58,382 bases of DNA from a virus. The stretch covers positions 1 to 58,382 of the IMG/VR virus record IMGVR_UViG_3300048694_000413. The stretch is one strand, 5' to 3'. The position numbers and the translations under genes were made by a program. The stretch's first letter is position 1. Each line of letters begins with the position of its first letter. The notes beneath the pieces were generated by a model. That model saw only the letters and a program-made list of their open reading frames with translations. It searched no databases and had not been told where the DNA came from. Of the stretch, positions 16,280 through 24,962 are shown piece after piece.

Positions 16280-16487
16280 CTTCTTCCTCTGTAGGACTAA
16301 ATCCTAACATAACTGAACCCTTTTTGTCAATATCTTTCATTCGACCTGCTAAAACTGCCCATCGCTCTGCAATTAAAACAAGAGCCTCAACATCCCTATT
16401 TTGTTTTGCGAGACCCTTTGCAATTCTAAGTGAATCAACACATTGTTCAATGGATAAATCCATTACCTCTTTATGAAAATCGTTCAT
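16266..16487 (-). CDS. Hypothetical protein, 73 aa
   Basis: Helical protein with a strongly acidic C-terminal tail (TEEEDEDE). The central part (VDSLRIAKGLAKQNRDVEALVLIAERW) looks like a pair of amphipathic helices. No family is recognised. It overlaps the following gene by 14 bases, and its start lies four bases after the DNA-binding protein gene. The acidic tail could bind basic partners or mimic DNA. Confidence 0.65.
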   Translation of the reverse strand: MNDFHKEVMDLSIEQCVDSLRIAKGLAKQNRDVEALVLIAERWAVLAGRMKDIDKKGSVMLGFSPTEEEDEDE

Positions 16488-16490
16488 ACT

Positions 16491-17003
16491 CTACCATTCT
16501 GGTTGTTTCCAAACAGGGCTAAATTCACCCTGTTCAGTTTTAATATATAACACTGTTTCGTGTCTAAGCATTGCTTCAAGTTCCGCTTTTGTGGGAAGAT
16601 TTGAGATTACTGGCTTACCATCATTTCTTGGTCGCCCACGACTAACTGTTAATAAAAATGCGTGCATCTCACGAACATCATCCTCACTCATATAGTATAC
16701 CCCAGGGGCTTTTCTTTCGTCAATACTATATGTTTTTTGAACAGGTCTGACTGCACCGCTCTTAATATAATTTTTAAGAATAGTCGGATGTCTATTTAAA
16801 ATCTTAGATACATTTGTAATAGAATAAGCGTGTTGCATATCATTCTGAATACTACTCCAGACATATGCTACACGCTTTCCCTGTGGATAATTCCAGGCTA
16901 TGACTAAATCTTCACCTCGTGATAAACGAAGTATTTTATGAAGTTCTGCATTGGCAAAGAAGTACCTTACTCTTTGCTTCTTGCCTTTTCTTCTCTTAGC
17001 CAT
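16491..17003 (-). CDS. Putative DNA-binding protein (MerR-like HTH), 170 aa
   Basis: The basic N-terminus (MAKRRKGKKQR) precedes a domain with a winged-HTH-like pattern: SITNVSKILNRHPTILKNY is the helix-turn-helix, SGAVRPVQ a turn, and VYYMSEDDVREMHAFL a final helix. This resembles the MerR/excisionase style of DNA reader. The last 50 residues, including SRGRPRNDGKP, may be a basic arm. Its 5' end overlaps the small zinc-ribbon gene by 37 bases. It could regulate the replication block immediately downstream, but no target is evident. Confidence 0.65.
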   Translation of the reverse strand: MAKRRKGKKQRVRYFFANAELHKILRLSRGEDLVIAWNYPQGKRVAYVWSSIQNDMQHAYSITNVSKILNRHPTILKNYIKSGAVRPVQKTYSIDERKAPGVYYMSEDDVREMHAFLLTVSRGRPRNDGKPVISNLPTKAELEAMLRHETVLYIKTEQGEFSPVWKQPEW

Positions 17004-17131
17004 TTACCAAATTCACTATCTTTTTCTATGAACCACTCTCTACTACAATTAATACAGACTAATTCTATGAAGGGATCATGGGGGGAAAGGTTTTCAATAA
17101 ACACTCGCCCCCCACAATCACTACAACTCAT
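16967..17131 (-). CDS. Small zinc-ribbon protein, 54 aa
   Basis: A gene of 54 codons read directly from the sequence: ATG at 17131, TAA at 16967. The protein begins MSCSDCGGRVF and has a second pair CINC at residues 26-29, so C3, C6, C26 and C29 form a rubredoxin-like zinc ribbon. A charged helix (KWLREEKARSKE) closes it. It starts two bases after the holin-like gene ends and overlaps the next gene by 37 bases. The two CxxC pairs make a random ORF unlikely. Confidence 0.7.
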   Translation of the reverse strand: MSCSDCGGRVFIENLSPHDPFIELVCINCSREWFIEKDSEFGKWLREEKARSKE

Positions 17132-17132
17132 G

Positions 17133-17534
17133 TTAAGCCTTTGGAGTCTTCTTGACTGCTGGCTTCTTTGTTGCGGTAGCCTTCTTCTTTACTACCTTCT
17201 TTGCAACTTCCTCAGCACCATCTGCCATTTTTGCAACATTCTTTTCATTCTTTGATGAAAAGAAGTTGAATGACTCTAGTGTACCATTTAGGCTGGAATT
17301 CTTAAGAATACCAACATAAACAATCTGTGCTGCTGTAAATGTTGCAACAATGGTGTTAGCGATATTGTCAACGCTTAGGGTCTGACCCTGAACAATAACC
17401 ATACCAAATCCACCTAGTACGCTCATGACAAGTGCGAGAACACTTCTCTGAGTCTTAGTTAGATTTACTGTCTTGAACAGCGATGTTAGTACGCTGACAA
17501 TGATACCAGTAATTGCTACTGTAACCAATTCCAT
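17133..17534 (-). CDS. Holin-like membrane protein
   Basis: A 133-residue protein with three likely transmembrane segments (about residues 3-20, 31-50 and 60-78). They are separated by short polar loops, one containing the basic NLTKTQRS. The C-terminus is very rich in lysine and alanine (KKVVKKKATATKKPAVKK). This architecture fits a phage holin that perforates the inner membrane at lysis. AAGGAG gives a strong SD. The neighbour is a metallophosphoesterase, and no endolysin is recognised nearby, so the call rests on topology alone. Another small membrane protein is possible. Confidence 0.65.
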   Translation of the reverse strand: MELVTVAITGIIVSVLTSLFKTVNLTKTQRSVLALVMSVLGGFGMVIVQGQTLSVDNIANTIVATFTAAQIVYVGILKNSSLNGTLESFNFFSSKNEKNVAKMADGAEEVAKKVVKKKATATKKPAVKKTPKA

Positions 17535-17543
17535 TTTTTCTCC

Positions 17544-18302
17544 TTATACTTGGAATTTCTTACCGTCAACTACACAGGTATAATCCCGTGTAATTTGAAT
17601 CAACTGCATGTGAGGATATCCATCCACAACATGTGCAATTGCAAAACCTGCTTGCCAATTCTTTTGAAGCGAATAGTCCATTAGATTTGGGTCGCACAGA
17701 TGTCCAATTTCATATCCCCGAAGTTCCTGACCAGTTAGGTCGTAGGTCTGGTAATATGCACCCATACGGTGTGAGTGTCCACGCACTAGTGATACGCCGA
17801 AGTTATTAACATCGTTGCGTACAGATTCTCCTGCGTGCTTGGAGATAGATTCGCCGTGGTGAGCATACATGTCACCAAAACGCTTTACTGGTGGCTGACT
17901 ATAATAATGCCACTCAAATCCTGCATTCTTATAGTCATACAATGACTCTGGACTTACATAATCCAAAAATGCTGGAGCCTTCTTAGCAAGGTAGTCTCCG
18001 TGTCGTGTCCAGCCATGATTTCCATCGTGGAAATGCTTATCTGCCTTTGGAACTATCTTATTAATTTCATGAAGGAAATCTCGTGTACCCTTGACACCGC
18101 CGTCCTCTAGAGATACGCTAAACTCTGCTGGATATTCTGCTGCCCATCGGGAAGTAGAATCAGCATCATCAATATCTCCAAGAAGGTCAACTGCATCTGG
18201 CTTCCAAGCCTTCATGACTTTTAGAAATAGTTCTACCTTGCGTGGATCATGACGAGGGAAATGTACATCCGATACCATCATCCATTTTAGGTCGTTCGTC
18301 AA
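17544..18302 (-). CDS. Calcineurin-like metallophosphoesterase
   Basis: Two-metal phosphoesterase, 252 residues. The signature runs SDVHFP (D12, H14), LLGDIDD (D43), DGNHGW (N95, H96), YAHHGES (H148-H149) and RGHSHR (H176, H178), in the order expected for the fold. Substrates in this superfamily include nucleic acids, nucleotides and phosphoproteins, so the precise role is open. The start is TTG 18302 with AAAGG seven bases upstream. A promoter lies at 18332-18359, making it the first gene after the HNH gene. It is not a Mre11/SbcD type, as no capping domain or SbcC partner is seen. Confidence 0.88.
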   Translation of the reverse strand: MTNDLKWMMVSDVHFPRHDPRKVELFLKVMKAWKPDAVDLLGDIDDADSTSRWAAEYPAEFSVSLEDGGVKGTRDFLHEINKIVPKADKHFHDGNHGWTRHGDYLAKKAPAFLDYVSPESLYDYKNAGFEWHYYSQPPVKRFGDMYAHHGESISKHAGESVRNDVNNFGVSLVRGHSHRMGAYYQTYDLTGQELRGYEIGHLCDPNLMDYSLQKNWQAGFAIAHVVDGYPHMQLIQITRDYTCVVDGKKFQV

Positions 18303-18331
18303 TGTTCTACCTTTCTTAGTAGTTACATCTA

Positions 18332-18359
18332 AGTATACAATTTATTTTTTGTATGTCAA
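18332..18359 (-). promoter_or_regulatory. Strong promoter before the metallophosphoesterase
   Basis: TTGACA (18354-18359), a 16-base AT-rich spacer, then TATACT (18332-18337) on the minus strand. The -35 box overlaps the 3' end of the HNH gene. It would start a transcript covering the phosphoesterase, holin-like and small DNA-binding genes and possibly the replication block. Confidence 0.7.
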
Positions 18360-18610
18360 GACCTGTGTGCTTTTTTATGCTGATATTCAGTGCAAGCAAA
18401 CAGGTTCTCTATGCGATTATCTTTTTTATTACCATTAATATGGTGTACGGTTTCCCATTTTTCTAGGAACCGCCCTAGACTATTTTCTAGGATTAGGCGG
18501 TGTTCATAATACCAGCCTTTAAATGATTTAGGATGTTCTGGGACATAAACTAAAACATATCCTTCTGCACCGACTCTTCTCTTGCGATTATGAATCGGCG
18601 TAGATAACAC
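18356..18610 (-). CDS. HNH endonuclease, 84 aa
   Basis: Small HNH-fold nuclease of the homing or free-standing type. The core is ETVHHINGNKKDNRIENL (about residues 53-70): H56/H57 and N59 belong to the beta-beta-alpha-metal motif, and the DNRIENL segment is typical. H37 in YEHRLI is likely a further conserved position. It starts with GTG overlapping the upstream stop (TAGTG). It lies at the border between the structural genes and the lysis/replication block, a common landing site for such elements. No DNA-binding NUMOD domain is attached, so it is either minimal or truncated. Confidence 0.85.
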   Translation of the reverse strand: MLSTPIHNRKRRVGAEGYVLVYVPEHPKSFKGWYYEHRLILENSLGRFLEKWETVHHINGNKKDNRIENLFACTEYQHKKAHRS

Positions 18611-19038
18611 TATGCAGCAGTCTTTCCTATTGCAATAATATTTATTGCTTCTCCAGTTGAACCAGTTGTAGTTCCATTGTAATATGTTACCTTTACGCTA
18701 ACACTATCTTTTGTTACACTATTTACTGAACAAATATATTGATTACTCGCAGTATCTGGAGTTACAGTTACTACTGGAGGCTCTAGGAATGGTGCTTTAA
18801 AGGTATATGAAAATGTTCTATTATATAAATTTACTGGAAACCTTACCGCCTCAATAGCAGTTTGAGTTAAAGATAGTGGTACAGTATTTTGACTACCAGC
18901 AGCATAATACATCAAGTCTGATGAGCCACTTACCTGTGTGTCAATAGCCTTTACAGTTTCTTTTAGTGCTGTAATATCAGCATTCATATTGTCCATATCG
19001 GCAAGGGTGATGTACCCTCTTGAACCAAACATTCCCAT
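18610..19038 (-). CDS. Minor structural protein with lectin-like C-terminus
   Basis: 142 residues. The N-terminal part is a short helix (DMDNMNADITALKETVKAI) that could trimerise. The C-terminal 85 residues are beta-rich: FKAPFLEPPVVTVTPDT, later SVSVKVTYY, ending INIIAIGK. This recalls the H-type lectin sandwich seen in phage adhesins, but the match is by eye. It follows the large minor tail protein and three tiny genes, and precedes the HNH gene. A head or tail decoration or receptor-binding role is likely. Confidence 0.6.
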   Translation of the reverse strand: MGMFGSRGYITLADMDNMNADITALKETVKAIDTQVSGSSDLMYYAAGSQNTVPLSLTQTAIEAVRFPVNLYNRTFSYTFKAPFLEPPVVTVTPDTASNQYICSVNSVTKDSVSVKVTYYNGTTTGSTGEAINIIAIGKTAA

Positions 19039-19050
19039 TTATTTACCTCT

Positions 19051-19056
19051 ATTATA
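19051..19056 (-). promoter_or_regulatory. Possible -10 box before the lectin-like gene
   Basis: TATAAT on the minus strand, twelve bases before the ATG at 19038. No convincing -35 is seen, and the AGAGG SD would fall at the very start of such a transcript, so this is a weak call. Confidence 0.3.
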
Positions 19057-19075
19057 TTTTACCATGAAAGGAGTT

Positions 19076-19097
19076 AGAGAAGAATTACTTCTTCTCT
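19076..19097 (-). repeat. Inverted repeat at the end of the coiled-coil gene
   Basis: Nine-base perfect stem (AGAGAAGAA with its complement) and a four-base loop that contains the stop codon of the small coiled-coil gene. The stem is AT-rich and lacks a following T-run, so any terminator activity would be weak. Confidence 0.45.
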
Positions 19098-19258
19098 TTC
19101 CCGCCCTCAAGTTCTGCAATACGAGCATCACGGGCTTCAATTTCCTGAATTGCCTGTGCCTTTAGTGATGCCATTTGTGTTTCATATTGGCTAGTAATCT
19201 GACCGATACGAGCCTGAAGTTCCTGAACTACCAGTTCAAGTGTCTTATCCTGTGACAT
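19085..19258 (-). CDS. Small coiled-coil protein, 57 aa
   Basis: Read directly: ATG 19258 with AAAGGA upstream, TAA at 19085. The protein (MSQDKTLELVVQELQARIGQ at its start) shows regular hydrophobic spacing through EIEARDARIAELEGG, consistent with one coiled-coil helix, and ends in a lysine-rich GGKEKK. A promoter lies just upstream at 19282-19310. Small coiled-coil proteins next to tail fibre genes can act as chaperones or trimerisation factors, but no function is established. Confidence 0.65.
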   Translation of the reverse strand: MSQDKTLELVVQELQARIGQITSQYETQMASLKAQAIQEIEARDARIAELEGGKEKK

Positions 19259-19281
19259 TTCTGTCCTTTCTCTATTTTACT

Positions 19282-19310
19282 ATTATACAATAACTATTTG
19301 TTATTTTCAA
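19282..19310 (-). promoter_or_regulatory. Promoter before the small coiled-coil gene
   Basis: TTGAAA (19305-19310), 17-base spacer, TATAAT (19282-19287) on the minus strand. The -35 lies in the 3' end of the 55-aa gene. The match to the housekeeping consensus is good. Confidence 0.65.
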
Positions 19311-19461
19311 GGTAATCCCAGAATTCTGATATTCCACGATTATTTAATATTTGAAGATAGTCATACATTTTAGACTCTGTATCCACTTCTACAACTTCCA
19401 TCTTAGTTCCAACATGATATATAGATATCATACCATTTTCTTTTATTATAGCCTCATACAT
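19294..19461 (-). CDS. Small hypothetical protein, 55 aa
   Basis: Read directly: ATG 19461, TAG at 19294, two bases after the large minor tail protein stop. The sequence starts MYEAIIKENGMISIYHVG, looks like a small beta hairpin plus a helix (KMYDYLQILNN), and ends in an aromatic acidic stretch (EFWDYLEN). No family is recognised. Its tight spacing after the fibre gene suggests a fibre-assembly or tail-tip accessory. Confidence 0.6.
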   Translation of the reverse strand: MYEAIIKENGMISIYHVGTKMEVVEVDTESKMYDYLQILNNRGISEFWDYLENNK

Positions 19462-19463
19462 TA

Positions 19464-22400
19464 TTAAATACCTGCCACATCGAATATAACTCCCTCAAGC
19501 GATATGAATGCGCCAGTTCCACCATTTTTATAATTATATACTGATACTACTCCACCAGCACTAATATCAACTCTAGCCTCACCATTACCTCCCGCAATAC
19601 ATTGATAAATTTTGCTGTTTGCTGGTCTATATCCTGAAGGAAGTGTAAATATTGTTCCAGTTTTTGAAGTTGTTGCATTTTTAATAAGACCTTTAAGATG
19701 TACAGTTCCATCTGGATATAATCTATAAGAAGCGTATCCAAATGTACTTACTGCATAATTTGTCCAACTATTTTGAAATGAAACATTATGCCAAGTATCT
19801 CTTACTAAATATCCACCAGCAATTGTTGTTGGAACTGAAGAATTTAAAGGAATTGTTAATATTCCACCAATTGTTAATGCTCCAGTAAATGTTGCTAACT
19901 TAGTAGTAAAATCCATTCTACCATCAACTGCAGAAGTATTTCCTGCAACTAAATCTATTCTTGGGTTATTTGATGTTAAGGAATATTTTCCTCCAGAAAT
20001 AGATGTTACTGATTGTCCAATATAACTTCCTGTGCCAGCCTGAACATATATTGAAGGATTAGTCATTAGATATGTATATGGCTCATAAGAAATATTTTTA
20101 ATAAGAGATAAGCCTGAACTATTACCAATTACCTGTGGAGAGCCTCCAAGTTGTGCTACTACTACTGGAGGGGAATATGACCAAATTCCTGGCTTTGATG
20201 CATCTACCCCCCAAATTGTTCCACCTCCAGTACTTCCGTCAAAGTAGGATATGGATTGATCTGATATTGTTAGTTCATCAAATCCAATTGAAGTACTTGC
20301 AACTTTTGTTGTTGTTGCGGATATTGTTGCTGTTGATATATCTAGTCCTTGTGATAATGCTAGATTTAAATCTGTGTATGTAGTAGATGATGAAACTGAA
20401 GTTACATTTATTCTTTCAATAACATAGAATTGAGAATCAATTGCTATTGCTGTTGCTGTTACTCCAAGTTGTCCCCTCGTTAATCCTAATGTAAGTAAAC
20501 CAGCACTAAATGATGCTGATGTAATTTTAGCATATTGAACTGCCGATGTGACAGAATCAATAATTTTTACATATGAGTTAACAGGAAAATATGAAAGCAT
20601 TGTATTTGTTGTATCTCCATAAAGAACAACTGATGTTGCTGTATTTGTGTATGCAGCATTAGCATATCCATATCCATTTGGAGCAAAACTGTCTAGTGGT
20701 AAATCATATGAGCCAGTAGATGGAATTCCATCTACACTAGAATCAATTACTGCAGTTGTTGCAGATGTTGTAAGATATGCAGATAATGCGGTATATGTAT
20801 ATGCTGTAGGTGCTGCTGGATCTAAATTGATACTTTCTATAGCAAAACCATTATATATTGTATTAGCAACTGTGCCACTTTGCGCTCTACTGAATGTTAT
20901 TGTTTTAGCAGTAGGAATTGATATTGTTGTAGTATAGATATATCCTGGAAGATTTAATGTAAAATCATTAGTATATTTAGCATTAGAGTATGCTGATGCT
21001 AAAATATCAAATTCTATATTATTTTTTGTTCTGGTAACAGTTGAATCTTGAACTAAATATTCATAATTTACTGTAGATATTGTTGTTCCAAGTAAAGAAT
21101 CTTGATAATCATCAATGGTAAATGTTGTTGTCGTAGGTACTGTTTTTACATAAAATTGATATTCCATATTTTGACTGTCTAAAAGAATTATACTATCTCC
21201 AATAGCAAATCCGTGTGCGCTAGATGTGGTAACAACAGTAGATGATGGAGTTGTTCTTGATACACTAGAAACTGTATACTTAGGTGGTGTTCCATATTGT
21301 GATGTAACATATGCATATCCACCAGAAAAAGTTGGAAGAGTAATTGAACTGCTATTATATGAATTATAATAGTTTATAAGATTTGTTATTGATGAATCAT
21401 AAAATGATTTTGATGATATTGCAGTTCCACTGTTTGACATACTTGATGAAGTAATTGTTGAAGTGGTATTTGAAGTATTTGTATAAGAAACAGTTATATC
21501 TTTTGTTGGATATGCAATCATTGTTTCAGTATTAAACTTACCACTAGATGAAACATTATATAGGGCAAAATCTGTATGGAATGATGATTTTCCAATTGTT
21601 AATGCTGTTCCATTATAAGAATAATATGCAGTAGTTCCATCTGGGTCAAGTCTGAATCCTGTTGATAAATATGTTGAGACTACTGTTGTCCATGAAAGAG
21701 AACCCATATATTTTTGACCATATGGGAATGATGGGAAAGAATATCCTGATGTAGTACCATCAAGAGTGGTGATTGATAACCCTGTACCTGCCGTCCATCC
21801 AGATGTACTTGAAGTATATGATGTATCTGATAAATTGACTTTATATTCAAAGGAGCCATTTTTTGCAACATTTAACTTAGAAACAGATTCTGCTCTAATT
21901 CCTACATAAGGATTAATATATACCTGAGATGCAGAGCCAGTTGTATCTCCAATAGTTAATCCAGTACCTTTCATTAAAGAAAGCCAGCCAGCCTCACCTG
22001 TTGGATATGATGTACCATTCCATGTTGAAAAGAATAGTCCAGCATCACCTAATGATTTTTTAGCAGTTACTCCTAATCCATATATTGGATCAATTTTAGT
22101 TTCTGTTGGTGGAGTATATCCACTTCCAACTGTAAATGCTGTATCTGAATTATCTGTAACAAATATTCCAGTATATGGACTTGCTGATGTTGTTGGATAA
22201 AATTTAAATCCACCAATTTTTCCAGAACCATCACTCTTTAATCTTAATGGAGAATTATTAAAAACTTCATTGCCCATCCAAAGTCCTGGCTCTGATTGCA
22301 AAACTGTTGTCATAGTTATTGCTGGGGATGATGTTATTGTTGGAGTATCATCTGATGTTATATTGATGTTGTTTTCTTCACCATAAATAATTATTACTGC

Positions 22401-23585
22401 TTTATTTGTAAGTAATGTTGAAGTTTGATAAGCATTTCCAAATCCATCGAATGCGTAGTCATATCTACCAGCATCTTGAATTGTCCATTTTAATGCTGGG
22501 TTTGCTGTTAAAAGCCCCCACATAGTTCCACTTACTCCACTAGTTGGAAGCAATATTAATTTAGAAATTAAATTACTTAAAAGAAGTGAATCTGAATAAG
22601 ATATTCTTATATAGATACTTGAAAATCCAGAACCCTCACTATCTATAAGTATTTTATCAATTGTATATGTTGTAGGTGTTCCAGTTCCAGATACATTTGA
22701 TAGACCAATAAATGAACTTCCTGTTCCTGAATAAATAGTTCCTGGTCCAATTGACCAACCAGTTGCTCCACCAATTTTTCCAGAATTTGCAGTAATATCT
22801 CCAACAATTTGAAGAGTTCCAGATTGTTCATTATATGAAAAATATTTAGATGTAGAACCAACATTTATTCTTGCATTATTATCTGCAAACCAATAATTTG
22901 TTGAATTAAGTTTTAATCCTACTCCATATACCCCATCAGTAGAATTTGATGAATTATATAAACCTACACCCATAGTATTTGCTGGAATTATTGGTGCTGC
23001 TGTTGTTGAATTTATATATCCTCTAAGTACGCCATTAACATTCAATGTTGCTGGGGCGGTTGGATCCCATGTTAGACCAGAACCAAGACTAAACTTGCCG
23101 CTCTGCTCTACATAAAAATTAGTATCGCTATTTCCCCAGTTTCCAGCACCAATGTATATTTTTGCTGTTCCTGTTCCAGCATAATAAAGAGATGTAGAGT
23201 CAATACTCCATCCGCCAATTTTTCCAGTTGTAGCAGTTACTTTACCAGCAATAGCAAATGTTGAGCCGTCCCATGTTACAGACTGCGTAGTTCCATTTCC
23301 AATTGAAAATAATCCTGATGAATACCAGTAATTTGTTGAATCTATAGATATTCCACTATTTGTTCCATTTACATTAGAACCAAATTTCATTCCGCCAGCA
23401 AGAAGTTGACCATTATCAGTCATAGTTGTTGTATATGAATTTGAAAGTGCATTTGAAAAATTTTGAGGAGATGTAAAAGTTACAGTTTCAGACCAAGCAG
23501 ATGTTTGTCCATTATTACCGACAGTTCTAACTTGGATTGCATATTTTTTACCAGGAATAAGATTTGGAATACTAAGTGAACCCAT
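19464..23585 (-). CDS. Large minor tail / receptor-binding protein, 1373 aa
   Basis: Probable tail-tip adhesin. The first 40 residues look like the last strands of a fibronectin type III domain (LIPGKKYAIQV, then SAWSETVTF). At least three GKIGG repeats follow (about residues 121, 270 and 455), a hallmark of central beta-helical tail proteins in actinobacteriophages. The C-terminal domain starts with DTWHNVSFQNSWTNY and contains RLYPDGTVHLKGLI and LPSGYRPA, a common phage receptor-binding end domain. The composition is rich in Ser, Thr, Gly and Tyr. It starts immediately after the stop of the 458-aa tail gene, and the partial FN3 suggests a lost or split N-terminus. Confidence 0.85.
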   Translation of the reverse strand: MGSLSIPNLIPGKKYAIQVRTVGNNGQTSAWSETVTFTSPQNFSNALSNSYTTTMTDNGQLLAGGMKFGSNVNGTNSGISIDSTNYWYSSGLFSIGNGTTQSVTWDGSTFAIAGKVTATTGKIGGWSIDSTSLYYAGTGTAKIYIGAGNWGNSDTNFYVEQSGKFSLGSGLTWDPTAPATLNVNGVLRGYINSTTAAPIIPANTMGVGLYNSSNSTDGVYGVGLKLNSTNYWFADNNARINVGSTSKYFSYNEQSGTLQIVGDITANSGKIGGATGWSIGPGTIYSGTGSSFIGLSNVSGTGTPTTYTIDKILIDSEGSGFSSIYIRISYSDSLLLSNLISKLILLPTSGVSGTMWGLLTANPALKWTIQDAGRYDYAFDGFGNAYQTSTLLTNKAVIIIYGEENNINITSDDTPTITSSPAITMTTVLQSEPGLWMGNEVFNNSPLRLKSDGSGKIGGFKFYPTTSASPYTGIFVTDNSDTAFTVGSGYTPPTETKIDPIYGLGVTAKKSLGDAGLFFSTWNGTSYPTGEAGWLSLMKGTGLTIGDTTGSASQVYINPYVGIRAESVSKLNVAKNGSFEYKVNLSDTSYTSSTSGWTAGTGLSITTLDGTTSGYSFPSFPYGQKYMGSLSWTTVVSTYLSTGFRLDPDGTTAYYSYNGTALTIGKSSFHTDFALYNVSSSGKFNTETMIAYPTKDITVSYTNTSNTTSTITSSSMSNSGTAISSKSFYDSSITNLINYYNSYNSSSITLPTFSGGYAYVTSQYGTPPKYTVSSVSRTTPSSTVVTTSSAHGFAIGDSIILLDSQNMEYQFYVKTVPTTTTFTIDDYQDSLLGTTISTVNYEYLVQDSTVTRTKNNIEFDILASAYSNAKYTNDFTLNLPGYIYTTTISIPTAKTITFSRAQSGTVANTIYNGFAIESINLDPAAPTAYTYTALSAYLTTSATTAVIDSSVDGIPSTGSYDLPLDSFAPNGYGYANAAYTNTATSVVLYGDTTNTMLSYFPVNSYVKIIDSVTSAVQYAKITSASFSAGLLTLGLTRGQLGVTATAIAIDSQFYVIERINVTSVSSSTTYTDLNLALSQGLDISTATISATTTKVASTSIGFDELTISDQSISYFDGSTGGGTIWGVDASKPGIWSYSPPVVVAQLGGSPQVIGNSSGLSLIKNISYEPYTYLMTNPSIYVQAGTGSYIGQSVTSISGGKYSLTSNNPRIDLVAGNTSAVDGRMDFTTKLATFTGALTIGGILTIPLNSSVPTTIAGGYLVRDTWHNVSFQNSWTNYAVSTFGYASYRLYPDGTVHLKGLIKNATTSKTGTIFTLPSGYRPANSKIYQCIAGGNGEARVDISAGGVVSVYNYKNGGTGAFISLEGVIFDVAGI

Positions 23586-24962
23586 TTATAACCCCAACAC
23601 TAATTCATATTGAATTTCTAAACTGTCTCCTGCAGTTTTAATTACTGGTGATGAAAGAACTGTTCTACTGACTAGACCATCCATAGGATTAACTCCAGTA
23701 AATCTATCTATTTTTATAGCATCAAAAATAAGATTTCCAGTTGTACTTACCAAAATAGCGGATACATTGTAGTTAAAATTATTTGCAATAGTTAGTGTTG
23801 AGAGTTGAGCAGAAACAATTGTAAGTCCTGCTGCATAAGATTGTGATGGAATTGTCCATGTCATAGAGCCAGCACCATAACTTGCATTATTTTGATTATC
23901 ATAAAATGTTACTGTGATAGCCTTACTTGTTTGAGTGGAACCAGTATTATTATATACGGCTAACTTAATTGTATCTGCTGGGTTATAAATTGATAAATCA
24001 ATTCCAGAAAGAACGCCTGGTTTTTGTGGGGATGCTATTGTTCCTCCTAGCATCGTAGAACCAACACTTACTCCAAGAGAGTACGCTGCTACATATGATA
24101 AAGAAAGATTGGTTCCAGATGACCAGTATGAATTATTTACTGTAGTTCCCTCATCAAATTTTGTAATAATATCTGTTGAATATGTACCATTTGAAATAAA
24201 ACTATTATTTGAAAACACTCCAACTTCATTAATTGTAGCAACTAAATCTGTATCTAGTGATGTTTTTAAAATTATTTTTCTTTGAGTAAAGGTAATTGTT
24301 CCAGAAACTGTTGCATGAGCATGTGATAATGTTACAGTTGTAGTAGTATTAGTACTTGATACGGCAGTAACAACTGAATTTATATCAATGTTTGTACCGC
24401 TAACTGCCATTCCAGAAACAATATAGGAAGATCCAATACTGGTTATTGTTCCTGCTGTAAGACCACTTGCTGCTAAAACTTTAATTGAAGTTGGACCAAT
24501 GACTTCAGTAATTAAAGTATTTGTTCCAATATTTCCAGTACCATTAGTAGCATTAATTCTTGATCCAACTACCATTCCAGCAGTTGATGTTAATCCAGTA
24601 ATAGTTGCAGTATTTGATGTTACTGTTCCAATTGTTCCTCCGCCAAATGAACCTGATGTTCCTGATGTTGGCAGTGTAATAACTAAGGAATATGAATCTG
24701 GAGCAGATGAATAAGTTGCAGTTGATGTCATAATATTAGGTGATTTAAGAAGAATAGAATTTCTTGCAACTTCAAAATCAAGTGCGGTATTTGTTATTGC
24801 TGGAGTTGTAGTTCCAATACCTACTCCCAAAGAGTTTGCCCAACTTGAAACAGATGATCCCAGAAACTTTAACATAATATCTTTTCCGATAGATGTTACA
24901 ATGTTTTCTTTTTCAGCAACACATTTACCATTCTTAATAATTTTGTAAGAACCTAAAATCAT
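23586..24962 (-). CDS. Minor tail protein, 458 aa
   Basis: Tail-tip structural protein. The N-terminus (MILGSYKIIKNGKC) is followed by a helical segment (IGKDIMLKFLG) and then long beta-rich, Thr/Ser/Gly/Ile-rich sequence with little charge, as in beta-helical fibre shafts. The C-terminal 100 residues look like a globular beta sandwich. There is no catalytic motif. It starts one base from the end of the 144-aa gene and ends at the start of the GKIGG-repeat protein, so the three are coupled. It is probably part of the same adhesion device. Confidence 0.7.
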   Translation of the reverse strand: MILGSYKIIKNGKCVAEKENIVTSIGKDIMLKFLGSSVSSWANSLGVGIGTTTPAITNTALDFEVARNSILLKSPNIMTSTATYSSAPDSYSLVITLPTSGTSGSFGGGTIGTVTSNTATITGLTSTAGMVVGSRINATNGTGNIGTNTLITEVIGPTSIKVLAASGLTAGTITSIGSSYIVSGMAVSGTNIDINSVVTAVSSTNTTTTVTLSHAHATVSGTITFTQRKIILKTSLDTDLVATINEVGVFSNNSFISNGTYSTDIITKFDEGTTVNNSYWSSGTNLSLSYVAAYSLGVSVGSTMLGGTIASPQKPGVLSGIDLSIYNPADTIKLAVYNNTGSTQTSKAITVTFYDNQNNASYGAGSMTWTIPSQSYAAGLTIVSAQLSTLTIANNFNYNVSAILVSTTGNLIFDAIKIDRFTGVNPMDGLVSRTVLSSPVIKTAGDSLEIQYELVLGL

